From: Enterococcus moraviensis ATCC BAA-383
GTDB taxonomy: Bacteria > Bacillota > Bacilli > Lactobacillales > Enterococcaceae
Direction: 5' to 3'
NCBI RefSeq assembly: GCF_000407445.1
Contig: NZ_ASWB01000002.1
Location: forward strand, 496,001-560,000
DNA length: 64,000 nucleotides
Shown: piece after piece, positions 8,844-17,835 of the stretch
Numbering within the stretch: the stretch's first letter is position 1
Layout: each line of letters starts with the position of its first letter
The notes under the pieces: model-generated
The model's input: only the letters and a program-made list of their open reading frames with translations
Told to the model about the DNA's origin: nothing
Database searches by the model: none
Made by a program: the position numbers and the translations under genes

Positions 8844-9485
8844 TAGTTTTTGTGTGGCATTTTTTTTGACTAAGCGTAATAATACTGAGGCAACCCCGAC
8901 AGTCGCAACTGCGGCAACGATTGCTTCTACAACACCGCTAGTAAAAATAACGGTTAAAATACCAGTATAAATAGCATTACCGCTAACACCAATACTTTGT
9001 GCATATGAATCTTTAAATAAAAAGTAAATCAAATTCATCACAAGAATCGTATTCGTTACGGAGCCAAGAAACCCCGCAATAAACAGACTAACTGTTTGAG
9101 ATGTCGTTTTATTATTTGTTACCTTTTTAAGTCCCATAAAGACAAAATAAGGAACGATTCCAATAAGAATTCGAGGAACCAGAGCCACAATGATGGCTTT
9201 CCAACTACCTTGGTCAGTCCCAATCACAGGAATAAATGGGGAGAAAACAAATGAAAGTGGTGATAGAACAATCGTACTGCGAATCATACTGATGATTCCG
9301 AAAACACCGCCTAAAAATGCACCAATCTTGGGACCTAAAACAATGGATGCAATAATTACAGGGATATGCATTGTCGTTGCATTGATTGGACCAATCGGAA
9401 TAAAACCTAAAAATGGAACCGCAGATAATAACAGCAAGATCGCTAAAAACATAGCTGTTAACGTAAATGTTTTTGTATTTTTCAT
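8841..9485 (-). CDS. panT: ECF transporter S-component, probably pantothenate (PanT-like)
   Basis: A 214-residue six-helix S-component. It has the N-terminal alanine/leucine-rich helix and the 'GPINATTMHIPVIIASIVLGPKIGAFLGG' signature common to ECF substrate-capture proteins. The gene is the last of a minus-strand unit after coaB and coaC, whose products act downstream of pantothenate, so pantothenate is the likely cargo; that assignment rests on context. RBS GAGGAG precedes ATG at 9485. Confidence 0.8.
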   Translation of the reverse strand: MKNTKTFTLTAMFLAILLLLSAVPFLGFIPIGPINATTMHIPVIIASIVLGPKIGAFLGGVFGIISMIRSTIVLSPLSFVFSPFIPVIGTDQGSWKAIIVALVPRILIGIVPYFVFMGLKKVTNNKTTSQTVSLFIAGFLGSVTNTILVMNLIYFLFKDSYAQSIGVSGNAIYTGILTVIFTSGVVEAIVAAVATVGVASVLLRLVKKNATQKL

Positions 9486-9501
9486 AAATGACTCCTCAAA
9501 C

Positions 9502-10044
9502 TTATTTGGCTAAAAATTCATTGATCGTAGTTACGATCTCCTCAACAGTAGCAAGTGCGCCACGACCAAAATCGCCACAAGCCAATAACGCTTCGCGTGG
9601 ATCGATTTCATGGTATCCAAATTCTTTTAATGTCACAAGATTTCTTTGTGTAATTGGATTTTGGTACATATAAGTATTCATTGCTGGTGCGATAAATTTT
9701 GGAACATCTTCCTTTAAAGCCAACGCAACAGTTGAAAGCATATCATCGGCAATTCCATTGGCTAATTTTGCCAAAATATTAGCAGAAGCTGGAGCAACTA
9801 AAAAGAGGTCCGCTTTTTTTGCTAATTCAATGTGATTGATTTTATCTGGTGAGATCTCTTCCATAACGTCTGTATGAACCGGATTTTTTGATAATGATTG
9901 TAGTGTCAACGGTGTGATAAATTTTGTGCTGTTCGTTGTCATAATGACTTCTACATTGTACCCTAATTTAGTCAACTGACTTGTTATATCTGCCGCCTTA
10001 TAAGCGGAAATACTACCAGAAATACCTAATAGTATTGTTTTCAT
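9502..10044 (-). CDS. coaC: Phosphopantothenoylcysteine decarboxylase CoaC
   Basis: A 180-residue flavoprotein of the HFCD family, decarboxylating 4'-phosphopantothenoylcysteine to 4'-phosphopantetheine. It shows the N-terminal ILLGISGSISAYKAADI, the active-site histidine region INHIELAKKADLFLVAPASAN, and the substrate-clamp motif PAMNTYMYQNP. Like other Lactobacillales, coaC and coaB are separate genes rather than one fused CoaBC. ATG 10044 is favoured by GGAGGAAATAGTG. It follows coaB with a two-base gap, so the two are co-translated. Confidence 0.93.
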   Translation of the reverse strand: MKTILLGISGSISAYKAADITSQLTKLGYNVEVIMTTNSTKFITPLTLQSLSKNPVHTDVMEEISPDKINHIELAKKADLFLVAPASANILAKLANGIADDMLSTVALALKEDVPKFIAPAMNTYMYQNPITQRNLVTLKEFGYHEIDPREALLACGDFGRGALATVEEIVTTINEFLAK

Positions 10045-10046
10045 CA

Positions 10047-10814
10047 CTATTTCCTCCATTTTTCTTCAACTTTTTTTACAATCAGTTGGGCAATCTCATT
10101 TTTTGTCTCGGCTGTTTCAGTTTGGCCTTGCGCATCGATCAAAATTCCTTCATGTTGGTTGCCGTGAATCTTCTCAAGATCATTAGCGAAGACAAAGTCA
10201 CATTTATTCTTCGTTAAAATAGCCTGTCCCACTTGTAACAATTCCTCTGTAGAAACACCAACCAATAATTTGAAACCAACAAGAATTGCTTGTGGTTGTT
10301 CGTCTTTCAACATTGAAATTATTTTAGGGTTTTTTTTCAAAAAAAGCAAGAGACGATCTGTTCCAGATGGGATTTTTTTTTCTTGTTGAATCGTTTCCCC
10401 AATTTCATCTAAGCTGTGGTAAAGTTCTTCAGTTAACTTGGCTAAATCTGTTAAGTTCCCTTTTTTTGTCAATGATTCTGCAAGTTTTTCAATAAAAAGA
10501 TCTTCTGATAAAGTAGTTTCTGTTGTGAAATCACTAACCGCCATGCTGTGAATGATGCTATCAAAAGAGTGCAGCTTAAATTGAGCACGTAATGCGGATT
10601 CTAAGTCTTTTGTCGTTTCGATCTCAACCACCGTTAAATTATCTTCGCTTTTTGGGCGAAGTGCTTGAGGCGTAGTGACATACGTTACGAAGTGCCCATT
10701 TGCTAAAAAAGTTTCGCCAATCGCTTTTCCTAGTCGTCCAGTTGAGTGGTTGGTGATGGAACGAACGTTGTCGATTTTTTCAGAAGTTCCACCAGCTGTG
10801 ATTAAAATATTCAT
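10047..10814 (-). CDS. coaB: Phosphopantothenate--cysteine ligase CoaB
   Basis: A 255-residue stand-alone ligase joining cysteine to 4'-phosphopantothenate. It has the N-terminal 'ITAGGTSEKIDNVRSITNHSTGRLG' nucleotide-binding block and the C-terminal LVGFKLLVGV and CDFVFANDLEKI segments. It heads the coenzyme A trio coaB-coaC-panT, all on the minus strand with almost no gaps. An unrelated dehydrogenase gene ends 16 bases upstream and may share the transcript. RBS AAGGAG precedes the ATG. Confidence 0.92.
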   Translation of the reverse strand: MNILITAGGTSEKIDNVRSITNHSTGRLGKAIGETFLANGHFVTYVTTPQALRPKSEDNLTVVEIETTKDLESALRAQFKLHSFDSIIHSMAVSDFTTETTLSEDLFIEKLAESLTKKGNLTDLAKLTEELYHSLDEIGETIQQEKKIPSGTDRLLLFLKKNPKIISMLKDEQPQAILVGFKLLVGVSTEELLQVGQAILTKNKCDFVFANDLEKIHGNQHEGILIDAQGQTETAETKNEIAQLIVKKVEEKWRK

Positions 10815-10830
10815 ATAAGAGTTGCTCCTT

Positions 10831-11820
10831 TTAGCTCATTTTAACGATCGTGCGACCAATATGCGTTCCTGCTTGTAATTGATTTAGAGTTTCTGAAAGT
10901 TCTTGTAAAGAAATTTCATTTGTTAATTCATAAGGGGTAACATTTAAATCAGTGGCTAAACGTTGCCAAATCACTAAACGCTCTTTCATTGGAACATTGA
11001 CTGAATCAATACCTAGAAGGGTAGCGTTGCGTAAAATAAATGGCAAGACAGTTGTGTTCAAGTTGATTCCAGCTGCATTTCCACAGATTGCAATGCTTCC
11101 ATCGTAACGAAGTTGTGATAACAACGCACTCGTCACATCACCACCAACAGTATCGATAGCAAAATCGATTGTTTGTTTTGATAATGGTTTGATTTTTTCT
11201 GGCATGAATTCATCTAAGAGAAGGACATCTGTTGCACCTATTTTTTTCAATGAGTCGATTGCTGATTTTTTTCGGCTTAATGCCAAGATATTTTTATACC
11301 CTAATTTTTTTAACATGGCAATAGCTAAACTTCCCACACCACCTGTTGCGCCTGTGACTAAAATCGTAGCGTCTTTATTTTGAGTTAAACCATTTTTTTC
11401 GAGTGCCTGAACAGATAATGCCGCGGTAAATCCTGCAGTACCAAAAACCATGGCCTCTTTTAAGTTTAATTCATCAGGCAAAGGAACAATCCAATCACCA
11501 GGTACGCGGGCAATCTCAGCAAATCCTCCCATATGAGTTACCCCTAAACCATATCCGGTTACTAATACTTTTTGTCCTTCAGTAAAGCGTTCATCATTAG
11601 AAGTCAAAACGGTTCCACTTAGGTCAATACCTGGAATCATAGGATAAGAGCGAATCACACCACCATTCTTTTTAACAGCTAAAGAATCTTTATAATTTAC
11701 GGAAGAGTAAGCAACTTGAATCGTTACATCCCCTTGGTCTAGTGTTTCAATCGGTGTTTCTTCTGTACTTAAAGTGATTGTTTCATTGGTCTCGTTAATG
11801 ATCAGAGCAGATAACTTCAC
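10831..11820 (-). CDS. YhdH/YhfP family NADPH-dependent quinone/acryloyl-CoA reductase
   Basis: A 329-residue medium-chain dehydrogenase/reductase without the structural-zinc cysteine cluster. N-terminal SVNYKDSLAV and PMIPGIDLSGTV are typical of the YhdH/AcuI subfamily. The Rossmann motif VTGATGGVGSLAIAML is at about residue 155. Family enzymes reduce acrylyl-CoA or quinones with NADPH; the physiological substrate is unknown here. Start is GTG at 11820 after AAAGGAGG. It is the first gene of the run leading into coaB, which could be incidental. Confidence 0.88.
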   Translation of the reverse strand: MKLSALIINETNETITLSTEETPIETLDQGDVTIQVAYSSVNYKDSLAVKKNGGVIRSYPMIPGIDLSGTVLTSNDERFTEGQKVLVTGYGLGVTHMGGFAEIARVPGDWIVPLPDELNLKEAMVFGTAGFTAALSVQALEKNGLTQNKDATILVTGATGGVGSLAIAMLKKLGYKNILALSRKKSAIDSLKKIGATDVLLLDEFMPEKIKPLSKQTIDFAIDTVGGDVTSALLSQLRYDGSIAICGNAAGINLNTTVLPFILRNATLLGIDSVNVPMKERLVIWQRLATDLNVTPYELTNEISLQELSETLNQLQAGTHIGRTIVKMS

Positions 11821-12232
11821 AATCGTTAACCTCCTTTAGTTTGGGTTTAGTTGATTGTTACTATCATAACATATTCTGTTTTTTTTCATTGGTAAAATCG
11901 TCTTAATTTAATGTTTTAAATAGAAAAAAGTTCAGTAAACCGCCAATCACTTGAGAAGTGAAGTAAATCAGTGAATAGAGAGGTTGATAAAAGAATGTTT
12001 CCATACTAAACTAGCGTTCCAATCCAAATTATTGCGCTGGAGCTTTCGCTATTTAATAGAAAGTAGAAAAGTTAAGATTTTATAGAGTAAATGCTGAAAT
12101 CTTTGCCATTTTGGGATGCGACTTAGTCAAAAATAGGTTAGAATAGGGAAGACAGCTTATATTTAGTTGCGTTCAACTAAGTAAAACGCCAAGACCTATT
12201 GTGTTGATGATAAAGTTTGAAAGGAATTCGGT
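11821..12232. other. Intergenic region upstream of the FUSC-like gene
   Basis: A 412-base AT-rich gap between divergent genes. The left end carries the RBS of the minus-strand dehydrogenase. A perfect small inverted repeat TTAGTTG-CGTT-CAACTAA lies at 12163-12180, about 50 bases before the next gene and without a T-run, so more likely an operator or leader hairpin than a terminator. No credible ORF or RNA gene is seen in the rest. Confidence 0.6.
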
Positions 12233-12754
12233 TTGTTGAAGTTTAAGATTGGAATGCGAACATTTAAAACAGGTCTAAGTGTCTTTTTTTGTATCCTAGT
12301 CAGTATTTTGTTAAAACGAGAAACCTATGTTGTTGCAGCCATCACAACGGTCTTTACATTGAGAGAAGACATGGAAAATACCTTAAAATATGGTAAGCAT
12401 CGTATTATTGGGAATGTAATGGGTGCATTGATGTCGGTAGTAGTGATTGCGGTATTTAATGTTTTAGGTAGAACGGAATTAGTGCAGTTGATTTTTATTC
12501 CCGTAATCATTACGTTAATGATCGCTTTATTAGCAGGTCTAGGTTATCACGAAGGAACGGTAGGTGCATGTGCCACATTACTGACGATCGTATTTATGAT
12601 CCCTGCAAATCAATCATATGGTTATGCATTTGCCAGAGTTGTAGATAGTTTTATCGGTATGGGCATAGCGCTATTGGTAAATTACCTTATCCCAATGAAG
12701 ATTACTAAAAAAAGATTTATAAAGCCTGTAAAAAAGAAAGAAGTGTCTGAATAG
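12233..12754 (+). CDS. Aromatic acid exporter family / FUSC-like membrane protein
   Basis: A 173-residue membrane protein with about four helices, resembling the N-terminal membrane module of the ArAE_1 (aromatic acid exporter) family: 'GMRTFKTGLSVFFCILVSILLKRE', then 'TLREDMENTLKYGKHRIIGNVMGAL'. Short versions lacking a large cytosolic domain are common in Lactobacillales, so it need not be truncated. Export of hydrophobic organic acids is a family-level guess. Start is the first of two adjacent TTG codons after AAAGGAA. Confidence 0.75.
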   Translation: MLKFKIGMRTFKTGLSVFFCILVSILLKRETYVVAAITTVFTLREDMENTLKYGKHRIIGNVMGALMSVVVIAVFNVLGRTELVQLIFIPVIITLMIALLAGLGYHEGTVGACATLLTIVFMIPANQSYGYAFARVVDSFIGMGIALLVNYLIPMKITKKRFIKPVKKKEVSE

Positions 12755-12768
12755 CAGACGCTTTTTTA
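12737..12768 (+). terminator. Terminator overlapping the end of the FUSC-like gene
   Basis: AGTGTCTG / CAGACGCT stem (one G-U) spanning the stop codon, followed by TTTTTT. Confidence 0.7.
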
Positions 12769-12956
12769 TTTTGTCAAAATTCTGTCATCAATGCTAGTAT
12801 AAAGTATGAGATGATACTAAAAAAATACAAAAATATTGTAAAAATTTGTTGCTATTTTTTGAAAAATTCGTATACTAGAAAAGGTAAAATTAAACTTGTA
12901 GTTTAGTATTAGCAAACTTTTAGTTGCTTTTTCATAAAAAGAAATGAGGTGGTCTG

Positions 12957-13499
12957 ATGGATATTGGTGAGAAGTTACGCAATTTACGCGTACAAAAAAA
13001 CTTAACACAAGAAGAACTAGGCGAACGAACCGATTTGACAAAAGGGTATATTTCTCAACTTGAACGTGATTTAAGTTCACCCTCAATGGAAACATTCTTT
13101 AATATTTTAGAAGTGTTAGGTGTTACGCCCGAACAATTTTTTAGTGAACGGACATTAGAACAAAAAATTGTTTATAAAGATGAAGATAGTACTCTTTATT
13201 ATGATGAAGAAAACGGCTATGAACTAAAATGGTTGATTCCAGAATCGAATGAAAAAGAGATGGAACCTATCTTGTTGACTTTTGAGAAGGATGGTCAATA
13301 TAAAACGTTTGAACCTTCCTTATCAGAAACGTTTATTTATGTGATCGATGGCTCTGTTTCACTGATACTAGGTGAAGCGACATACTCTGCAAAAAAAGGA
13401 CAAGCCATGTACTATCAGGCCACAGAACCTCATCAACTGATCAACCATTCAAAAGGAAAAAGTCGAGTGTTGATCGTCGCTACCGAATCGTATTTATAA
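12957..13499 (+). CDS. XRE-family regulator with C-terminal cupin domain
   Basis: A 180-residue regulator. The N-terminal helix-turn-helix (residues about 5-60, EELGERTDLTKGYISQLERDLSSPSMETFF) is followed by a small cupin domain (about 100-178) with the 'ETFIYVIDGSVSLILGE' beta-barrel turn. The same architecture is found in PuuR-like polyamine regulators. The gene sits 60 bases upstream of potA on the same strand, which strongly suggests it senses a polyamine and controls the downstream uptake system. RBS GAGGTGG precedes the ATG. Confidence 0.87.
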   Translation: MDIGEKLRNLRVQKNLTQEELGERTDLTKGYISQLERDLSSPSMETFFNILEVLGVTPEQFFSERTLEQKIVYKDEDSTLYYDEENGYELKWLIPESNEKEMEPILLTFEKDGQYKTFEPSLSETFIYVIDGSVSLILGEATYSAKKGQAMYYQATEPHQLINHSKGKSRVLIVATESYL

Positions 13500-13559
13500 T
13501 CGTTATTTTAGAGAAATTAATCGAGCCCATTACACTTTTATTATAGGAGGCATCACTGA

Positions 13560-14645
13560 TTGAAAAAAAATATTATTACGTTTGAAAATGTCGTGAAACA
13601 ATATGATGATGAGAAAGTACTGAAAAATGTCAGTTTTGAAATTGAGCAAGGGAAATTTTATACTTTACTTGGTCCTTCTGGTTGTGGAAAAACAACAATA
13701 TTACGGATCTTAGCTGGTTTTGCGGATGCAACGGAAGGAGATGTTTACTTTGATGGACAAAGAATCAATGATGTACCAGCAAATAAACGTCAAGTGAATA
13801 CCGTCTTTCAAGATTACGCTTTGTTTCCTCATATGAATGTTTTTGACAATGTAGCATTTGGCTTGAAAATTAAAAAAATATCAAAAAAAGAGATTGAAAA
13901 AAAAGTCAAGGATGCTTTGCGCATGGTGCAATTACCTGGTTACGAGACAAGAGAAATAAGTGAAATGTCAGGTGGTCAACGCCAACGTGTAGCAATCGCT
14001 CGAGCGATTGTGAATGAACCGAAGGTATTGTTATTAGATGAACCATTATCTGCCTTAGATTTGAAATTGCGGACAGATATGCAGTATGAGTTGCGAGAAC
14101 TGCAACAGCGATTAGGAATTACTTTCATTTTTGTTACTCATGATCAAGAAGAGGCCTTAGCAATGAGTGATGAAATCTTTGTCATGAACAAAGGACACAT
14201 CGTGCAAAGTGGTACGCCCGTGGATATTTATGATGAACCAATCAATCATTTTGTCGCTGATTTTGTTGGTGAAAGTAATATTGTTAACGGGACAATGATC
14301 GAAGATAATTTAGTGGAATTTGTTGGAAAACGTTTTGAATGTGTGGATGGCGGTATGCGCCAAGCGGAACCAGTTGAAATCATGCTTCGTCCAGAAGATT
14401 TGACAATCACAACTGCAGATAAGGGGAAATTAGTGGTAACGGTCGACACGCAATTATTCCGTGGCGTACATTATGAAATTATTTGTCACGATGATGATCA
14501 CAATGAGTGGATGGTCCATTCAACTAAAAAAGCAATTGAAGGTGCTAAAGTCGGACTGTTTTTTGAACCAGAAGATATTCATGTGATGCGTTTCAACGAG
14601 TCTGAAGAAGATTTTGATGCTCGTCTAGAAAGCTACGAAGAATAG
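13560..14645 (+). CDS. potA: Spermidine/putrescine ABC transporter ATPase PotA
   Basis: A 361-residue ABC ATPase energising polyamine import. Walker [11 protein letters not shown]-loop [11 protein letters not shown], signature MSGGQRQRV, Walker [12 protein letters not shown] and switch His THDQEE are all intact. A C-terminal TOBE domain (about 270-350) has the usual [11 protein letters not shown] start at 13560, nine bases after AGGAGG. First structural gene of potABCD; potB follows after 11 bases. Confidence 0.95.
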   Translation: MKKNIITFENVVKQYDDEKVLKNVSFEIEQGKFYTLLGPSGCGKTTILRILAGFADATEGDVYFDGQRINDVPANKRQVNTVFQDYALFPHMNVFDNVAFGLKIKKISKKEIEKKVKDALRMVQLPGYETREISEMSGGQRQRVAIARAIVNEPKVLLLDEPLSALDLKLRTDMQYELRELQQRLGITFIFVTHDQEEALAMSDEIFVMNKGHIVQSGTPVDIYDEPINHFVADFVGESNIVNGTMIEDNLVEFVGKRFECVDGGMRQAEPVEIMLRPEDLTITTADKGKLVVTVDTQLFRGVHYEIICHDDDHNEWMVHSTKKAIEGAKVGLFFEPEDIHVMRFNESEEDFDARLESYEE

Positions 14646-14656
14646 GAGGAGTAAGA

Positions 14657-15466
14657 ATGAAAACAATGCGTCGGATTTATTCGATCCCTTATATGATGTG
14701 GCTATTATTATTTGTGATTGCACCTGTTTTGATGATCATCTACCAATCTTTTTTTGACATGAATGGACATTTTACCTTAGAGAATTATCAAACTTATTTT
14801 ACTTCGGGTACCTATTTGAGTATGACGCTGAATTCTGTATGGTATGCTTTTTTGATCACGTTATTTACATTTTTGATCAGTTATCCGACAGCTTATTTTT
14901 TAACAAAGTTAAAGCATAAACAACTATGGTTGATGTTAGTGATTTTACCGACGTGGGTGAATCTCCTGCTGAAAGCTTATGCATTTATTGGCATTTTTAG
15001 TATTCATGGAAATATCAATCAGTTTTTAGGGTTTATCGGCATCGGACCACAGCAAATATTGTTTACAGATTTTAGCTTTTTATTTGTAGCGACGTATATT
15101 GAAATTCCATTTATGATCTTACCTATTTTTAATGCACTAGAAGAATTGAACCCATCGCTGATCAGTGCAAGTCGTGATTTAGGTGCTAATAGTGTTGAAA
15201 CATTTCAACGAGTAATTTTTCCACTTTCTCTAAACGGTGTGAAAAGTGGAGTTCAAGCGGTTTTTATTCCGTCACTTTCTTTATTCATGTTGACTCGTTT
15301 GATTGGTGGAAATCGGGTAATCACGTTAGGAACAGCTATAGAAGAGCATTTTATGGTCACTCAAAACTGGGGAATGGGATCAACGATCGGTGTGATTTTG
15401 ATTGTGGCGATGTTTATCGTGATGCTATTGACGGGTGAGAAGAAGAAAAAGGGGCGGGTGAAATGA
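14657..15466 (+). CDS. potB: Polyamine ABC transporter permease PotB
   Basis: A 269-residue permease with six predicted helices. The EAA loop that docks PotA is seen as 'LISASRDLGANSVETFQRVIFPLSLNGV' (about residues 170-197). It pairs with PotC to form the inner-membrane channel. AGGAGG precedes the ATG, and the C-terminal KKKKGR tail overlaps the potC start by four bases, which indicates translational coupling. Confidence 0.94.
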   Translation: MKTMRRIYSIPYMMWLLLFVIAPVLMIIYQSFFDMNGHFTLENYQTYFTSGTYLSMTLNSVWYAFLITLFTFLISYPTAYFLTKLKHKQLWLMLVILPTWVNLLLKAYAFIGIFSIHGNINQFLGFIGIGPQQILFTDFSFLFVATYIEIPFMILPIFNALEELNPSLISASRDLGANSVETFQRVIFPLSLNGVKSGVQAVFIPSLSLFMLTRLIGGNRVITLGTAIEEHFMVTQNWGMGSTIGVILIVAMFIVMLLTGEKKKKGRVK

Positions 15467-16299
15467 TAAAGAAAAAATTCAAGTGGTCTTACCTATACTT
15501 AATCATCGTTTTTGCTTTATTGTATGCACCTATTTTTTATCTGATTTTTTATTCATTCAATGACACGGATACGATGAATAAATTTACTGGGTTCACCTTA
15601 GCAAATTATACCGCTGTTTTTGAAGATACTCGTCTTTTGATCATTGTGTTGAATACCTTTTTACTAGCATTTCTATCTGCACTATTAGCAACGATCATCG
15701 GTACGTTTGGTGCGATGGGAATCTATTACACGAGACGCAGAAAAACAAGAACGACTTTAATGAGTTTTAATAATATATTACTTGTATCACCTGATGTTAT
15801 CATCGGGGCTAGCTTTTTGATTTTCTTTACAGCAGTTGGGTTTATCAGCTTAGGATTTACTAGTGTTTTATTATCACATATTGCATTTAGTATCCCGATC
15901 GTAGTTTTGATGGTACTGCCCAAACTACAAGAGATGAATGATTCAATGGTCGATGCCGCTCGTGACCTTGGGGCAAATAATGTGCAAGTAATCAAAAATA
16001 TTATTTTACCTTTTTTATCACCAGGAATCATAGCAGGCTATTTTATGGCTTTTACGTATTCGTTAGATGACTTTGCAGTGACTTTTTTTGTTACAGGAAA
16101 TGGTTTTTCAACACTTTCAGTGGAGATTTACTCTCGTGCAAGACAAGGAATTAGTTTAGAAATCAACGCTCTAAGTGCATTAGTATTTATTTTTTCTATG
16201 ATTTTAGTGATTGGTTATTATTTCATCAGCCAAGACAATACATCAAAACGCGTGAAGAAAATGCGCCGAGAACAAAGTGAGGTGGCTAATCTGAAATGA
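15463..16299 (+). CDS. potC: Polyamine ABC transporter permease PotC
   Basis: A 278-residue six-helix permease, the partner of PotB. The EAA motif reads 'MVDAARDLGANNVQVIKNIILPFLSPGI'. N-terminal FYSFNDTDTMNKFTGFTLANY is the usual PotC periplasmic loop start. It overlaps potB and potD by four bases at each end, so all three are coupled. Confidence 0.94.
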   Translation: MIKKKFKWSYLYLIIVFALLYAPIFYLIFYSFNDTDTMNKFTGFTLANYTAVFEDTRLLIIVLNTFLLAFLSALLATIIGTFGAMGIYYTRRRKTRTTLMSFNNILLVSPDVIIGASFLIFFTAVGFISLGFTSVLLSHIAFSIPIVVLMVLPKLQEMNDSMVDAARDLGANNVQVIKNIILPFLSPGIIAGYFMAFTYSLDDFAVTFFVTGNGFSTLSVEIYSRARQGISLEINALSALVFIFSMILVIGYYFISQDNTSKRVKKMRREQSEVANLK

Positions 16300-17369
16300 A
16301 AAAACTACAATCATTACTCATTGGTATTCTAGCAATCATTTTGATTCTATTTTTGGGTGTTCATCAATTGGAGAAAGCCAGTGGAATGGCTGGTGCTGAT
16401 ACCTTGACGATATACAATTGGGGCGATTATATCGATCCAGATTTATTGCGTAAATTTGAAAAAGAGTCAGGCTATAAAGTAAACTATGAAACGTTTGATT
16501 CAAATGAAGCGATGTTTACAAAAATCCAGCAAGGTGGAACAGCGTATGATATCACGATTCCTTCTGAATATATGATTCAAAAAATGATGAAGGAAAAAAT
16601 GCTGTTGCCAATAGACCAAAAAAAGCTGAAAGGATTAGAAAACCTCGATGAACGTTTTTTGAATTTAGATTTCGATCCGCAAAACCACTACTCGATTCCT
16701 TATTTTTGGGGGACGTTAGGGATTATTTACAATGACAAATTTATAGGCGAAGATGAAATCAAGCATTGGGATGATTTGTGGAAACCTAAATTGAAAGATA
16801 ATGTCATGTTGATTGATGGTGCTCGTGAAGTATTAGGCTTATCTTTAAATAGCTTAGGATACTCTTTAAATAGTAAAAATAATCAAGAGTTGCGTCAAGC
16901 AACCGACAAATTAAATAATCTTACGACAAACGTCAAGGCAATCGTTGCTGATGAAATCAAGATGTATATGATAAATGAAGAGAGTGCCGCCGCTGTAACG
17001 TTCTCTGGTGAAGCAGCTGAAATGCTTGATGGCAATGAGCATCTGCATTATGTCATTCCTTCAGAAGGCTCAAATCTTTGGTTTGATAATATTGTGATTC
17101 CAAAGACAGCAAAAAATATTAAAGGCTCATATGATTTTATCAATTTCATGCTCAGACCTGATAATGCAGCACAAAATGCAGAATATATTGGCTATTCCAC
17201 CCCAAACAAAGCGGCAAAAAAATTATTACCTGCGGAAATTTCAAGTGATGAACAGTTTTACCCAAATGATGAAGTAATCAAAAATTTAGAAGTTTATGAA
17301 GATCTAGGGGCAAAATATTTGGGCATCTATAATGACCTATTTCTTGAGTTTAAAATGTATCGAAAATAA
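16296..17369 (+). CDS. potD: Spermidine/putrescine-binding protein PotD
   Basis: A 357-residue extracellular solute-binding protein. The mature part begins with the family hallmark 'LTIYNWGDYIDPDLL', followed by NYETFDSNEAMFTKIQQGG and YDITIPSEYM, which line the polyamine site. The N-terminus has one hydrophobic helix but no lipobox cysteine, so the protein is probably held by an uncleaved anchor, as I recall for streptococcal PotD. It closes the potABCD operon and is followed by a strong terminator. Confidence 0.94.
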   Translation: MKKLQSLLIGILAIILILFLGVHQLEKASGMAGADTLTIYNWGDYIDPDLLRKFEKESGYKVNYETFDSNEAMFTKIQQGGTAYDITIPSEYMIQKMMKEKMLLPIDQKKLKGLENLDERFLNLDFDPQNHYSIPYFWGTLGIIYNDKFIGEDEIKHWDDLWKPKLKDNVMLIDGAREVLGLSLNSLGYSLNSKNNQELRQATDKLNNLTTNVKAIVADEIKMYMINEESAAAVTFSGEAAEMLDGNEHLHYVIPSEGSNLWFDNIVIPKTAKNIKGSYDFINFMLRPDNAAQNAEYIGYSTPNKAAKKLLPAEISSDEQFYPNDEVIKNLEVYEDLGAKYLGIYNDLFLEFKMYRK

Positions 17370-17378
17370 TGACTATTA

Positions 17379-17432
17379 AAATCTCTTATTTGATCAGTAT
17401 TAATTCGCTGATCAAATAAGAGATTTTTTTAA
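17379..17432 (+). terminator. Terminator of the pot operon
   Basis: 20-bp near-perfect stem (AATCTCTTATTTGATCAG and complement) with a 9-base loop and TTTTTTT. Confidence 0.9.
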
Positions 17433-17835
17433 AAGTGTGGCAAATCGTTATAAAAGGGACATTATTTGTCCGAAACATGAATTTTTTTCGAAACTTTCCA
17501 ATCTTTTGAGTTAAGTACAAGATTTTCCCCTATACTTATGGTAAAATAAACTCAACTTATAGAAGGTTAAAAAAGATTTTTAGAGTTAAAAGGTAGGTGG
17601 ATATATGGAAGAACATCCAAAGAAATCGTGTAACAATAGGGATTTCATGTTATTCTCACACTCAAAAAGTTTTAAAAGCTGTAATGGTTAAATCAATATT
17701 CAGTGCTTTAAAAATTTTAAAAAGTTAGCTACCTACCTAACAGCAAAAAAGAATCAACCTAAACGATGCGTGATCGATTCTAACCATAATTGAAACCATC
17801 AGAATCTTTAATACATGTGAGAGGAACTAAATTGA
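17433..17835 (+). promoter_or_regulatory. Long leader region of the GH73-CHAP gene
   Basis: About 400 bases without an established gene. A promoter-like TGGTAAAAT extended -10 lies near 17539-17547. Downstream is a 28-codon ORF (17605-17691) with its own SD. A short hairpin GTTAG-N8-CTAAC (17724-17741) has a loop, CTACCTAC, that is complementary to that SD. This suggests a regulated leader. No known riboswitch consensus is recognised. Confidence 0.4.
17605..17691 (+). CDS. Candidate 28-residue leader ORF
   Basis: ATG five bases after AGGTAGGTGG, reading a 28-residue peptide that starts MEEHPKKSCNN and ends SCNG. It contains two cysteines and no hydrophobic segment. The SD is complementary to the loop of a hairpin ~130 bases downstream. 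It may be a real leader peptide of the hydrolase transcript or a chance ORF; no family is recognised. Confidence 0.3.
   Translation: MEEHPKKSCNNRDFMLFSHSKSFKSCNG

Noticed and set aside
8570-8860. Minus-strand ORF overlapping the FemABX gene
   Set aside because: It is antisense to a clear conserved gene, has no SD and no recognisable protein pattern; treated as a shadow frame.
17433-17835. Cyclic-di-AMP (ydaO-type) riboswitch before the wall hydrolase
   Set aside because: Such switches do precede wall hydrolases in other Firmicutes, but none of the conserved ydaO blocks can be found here.
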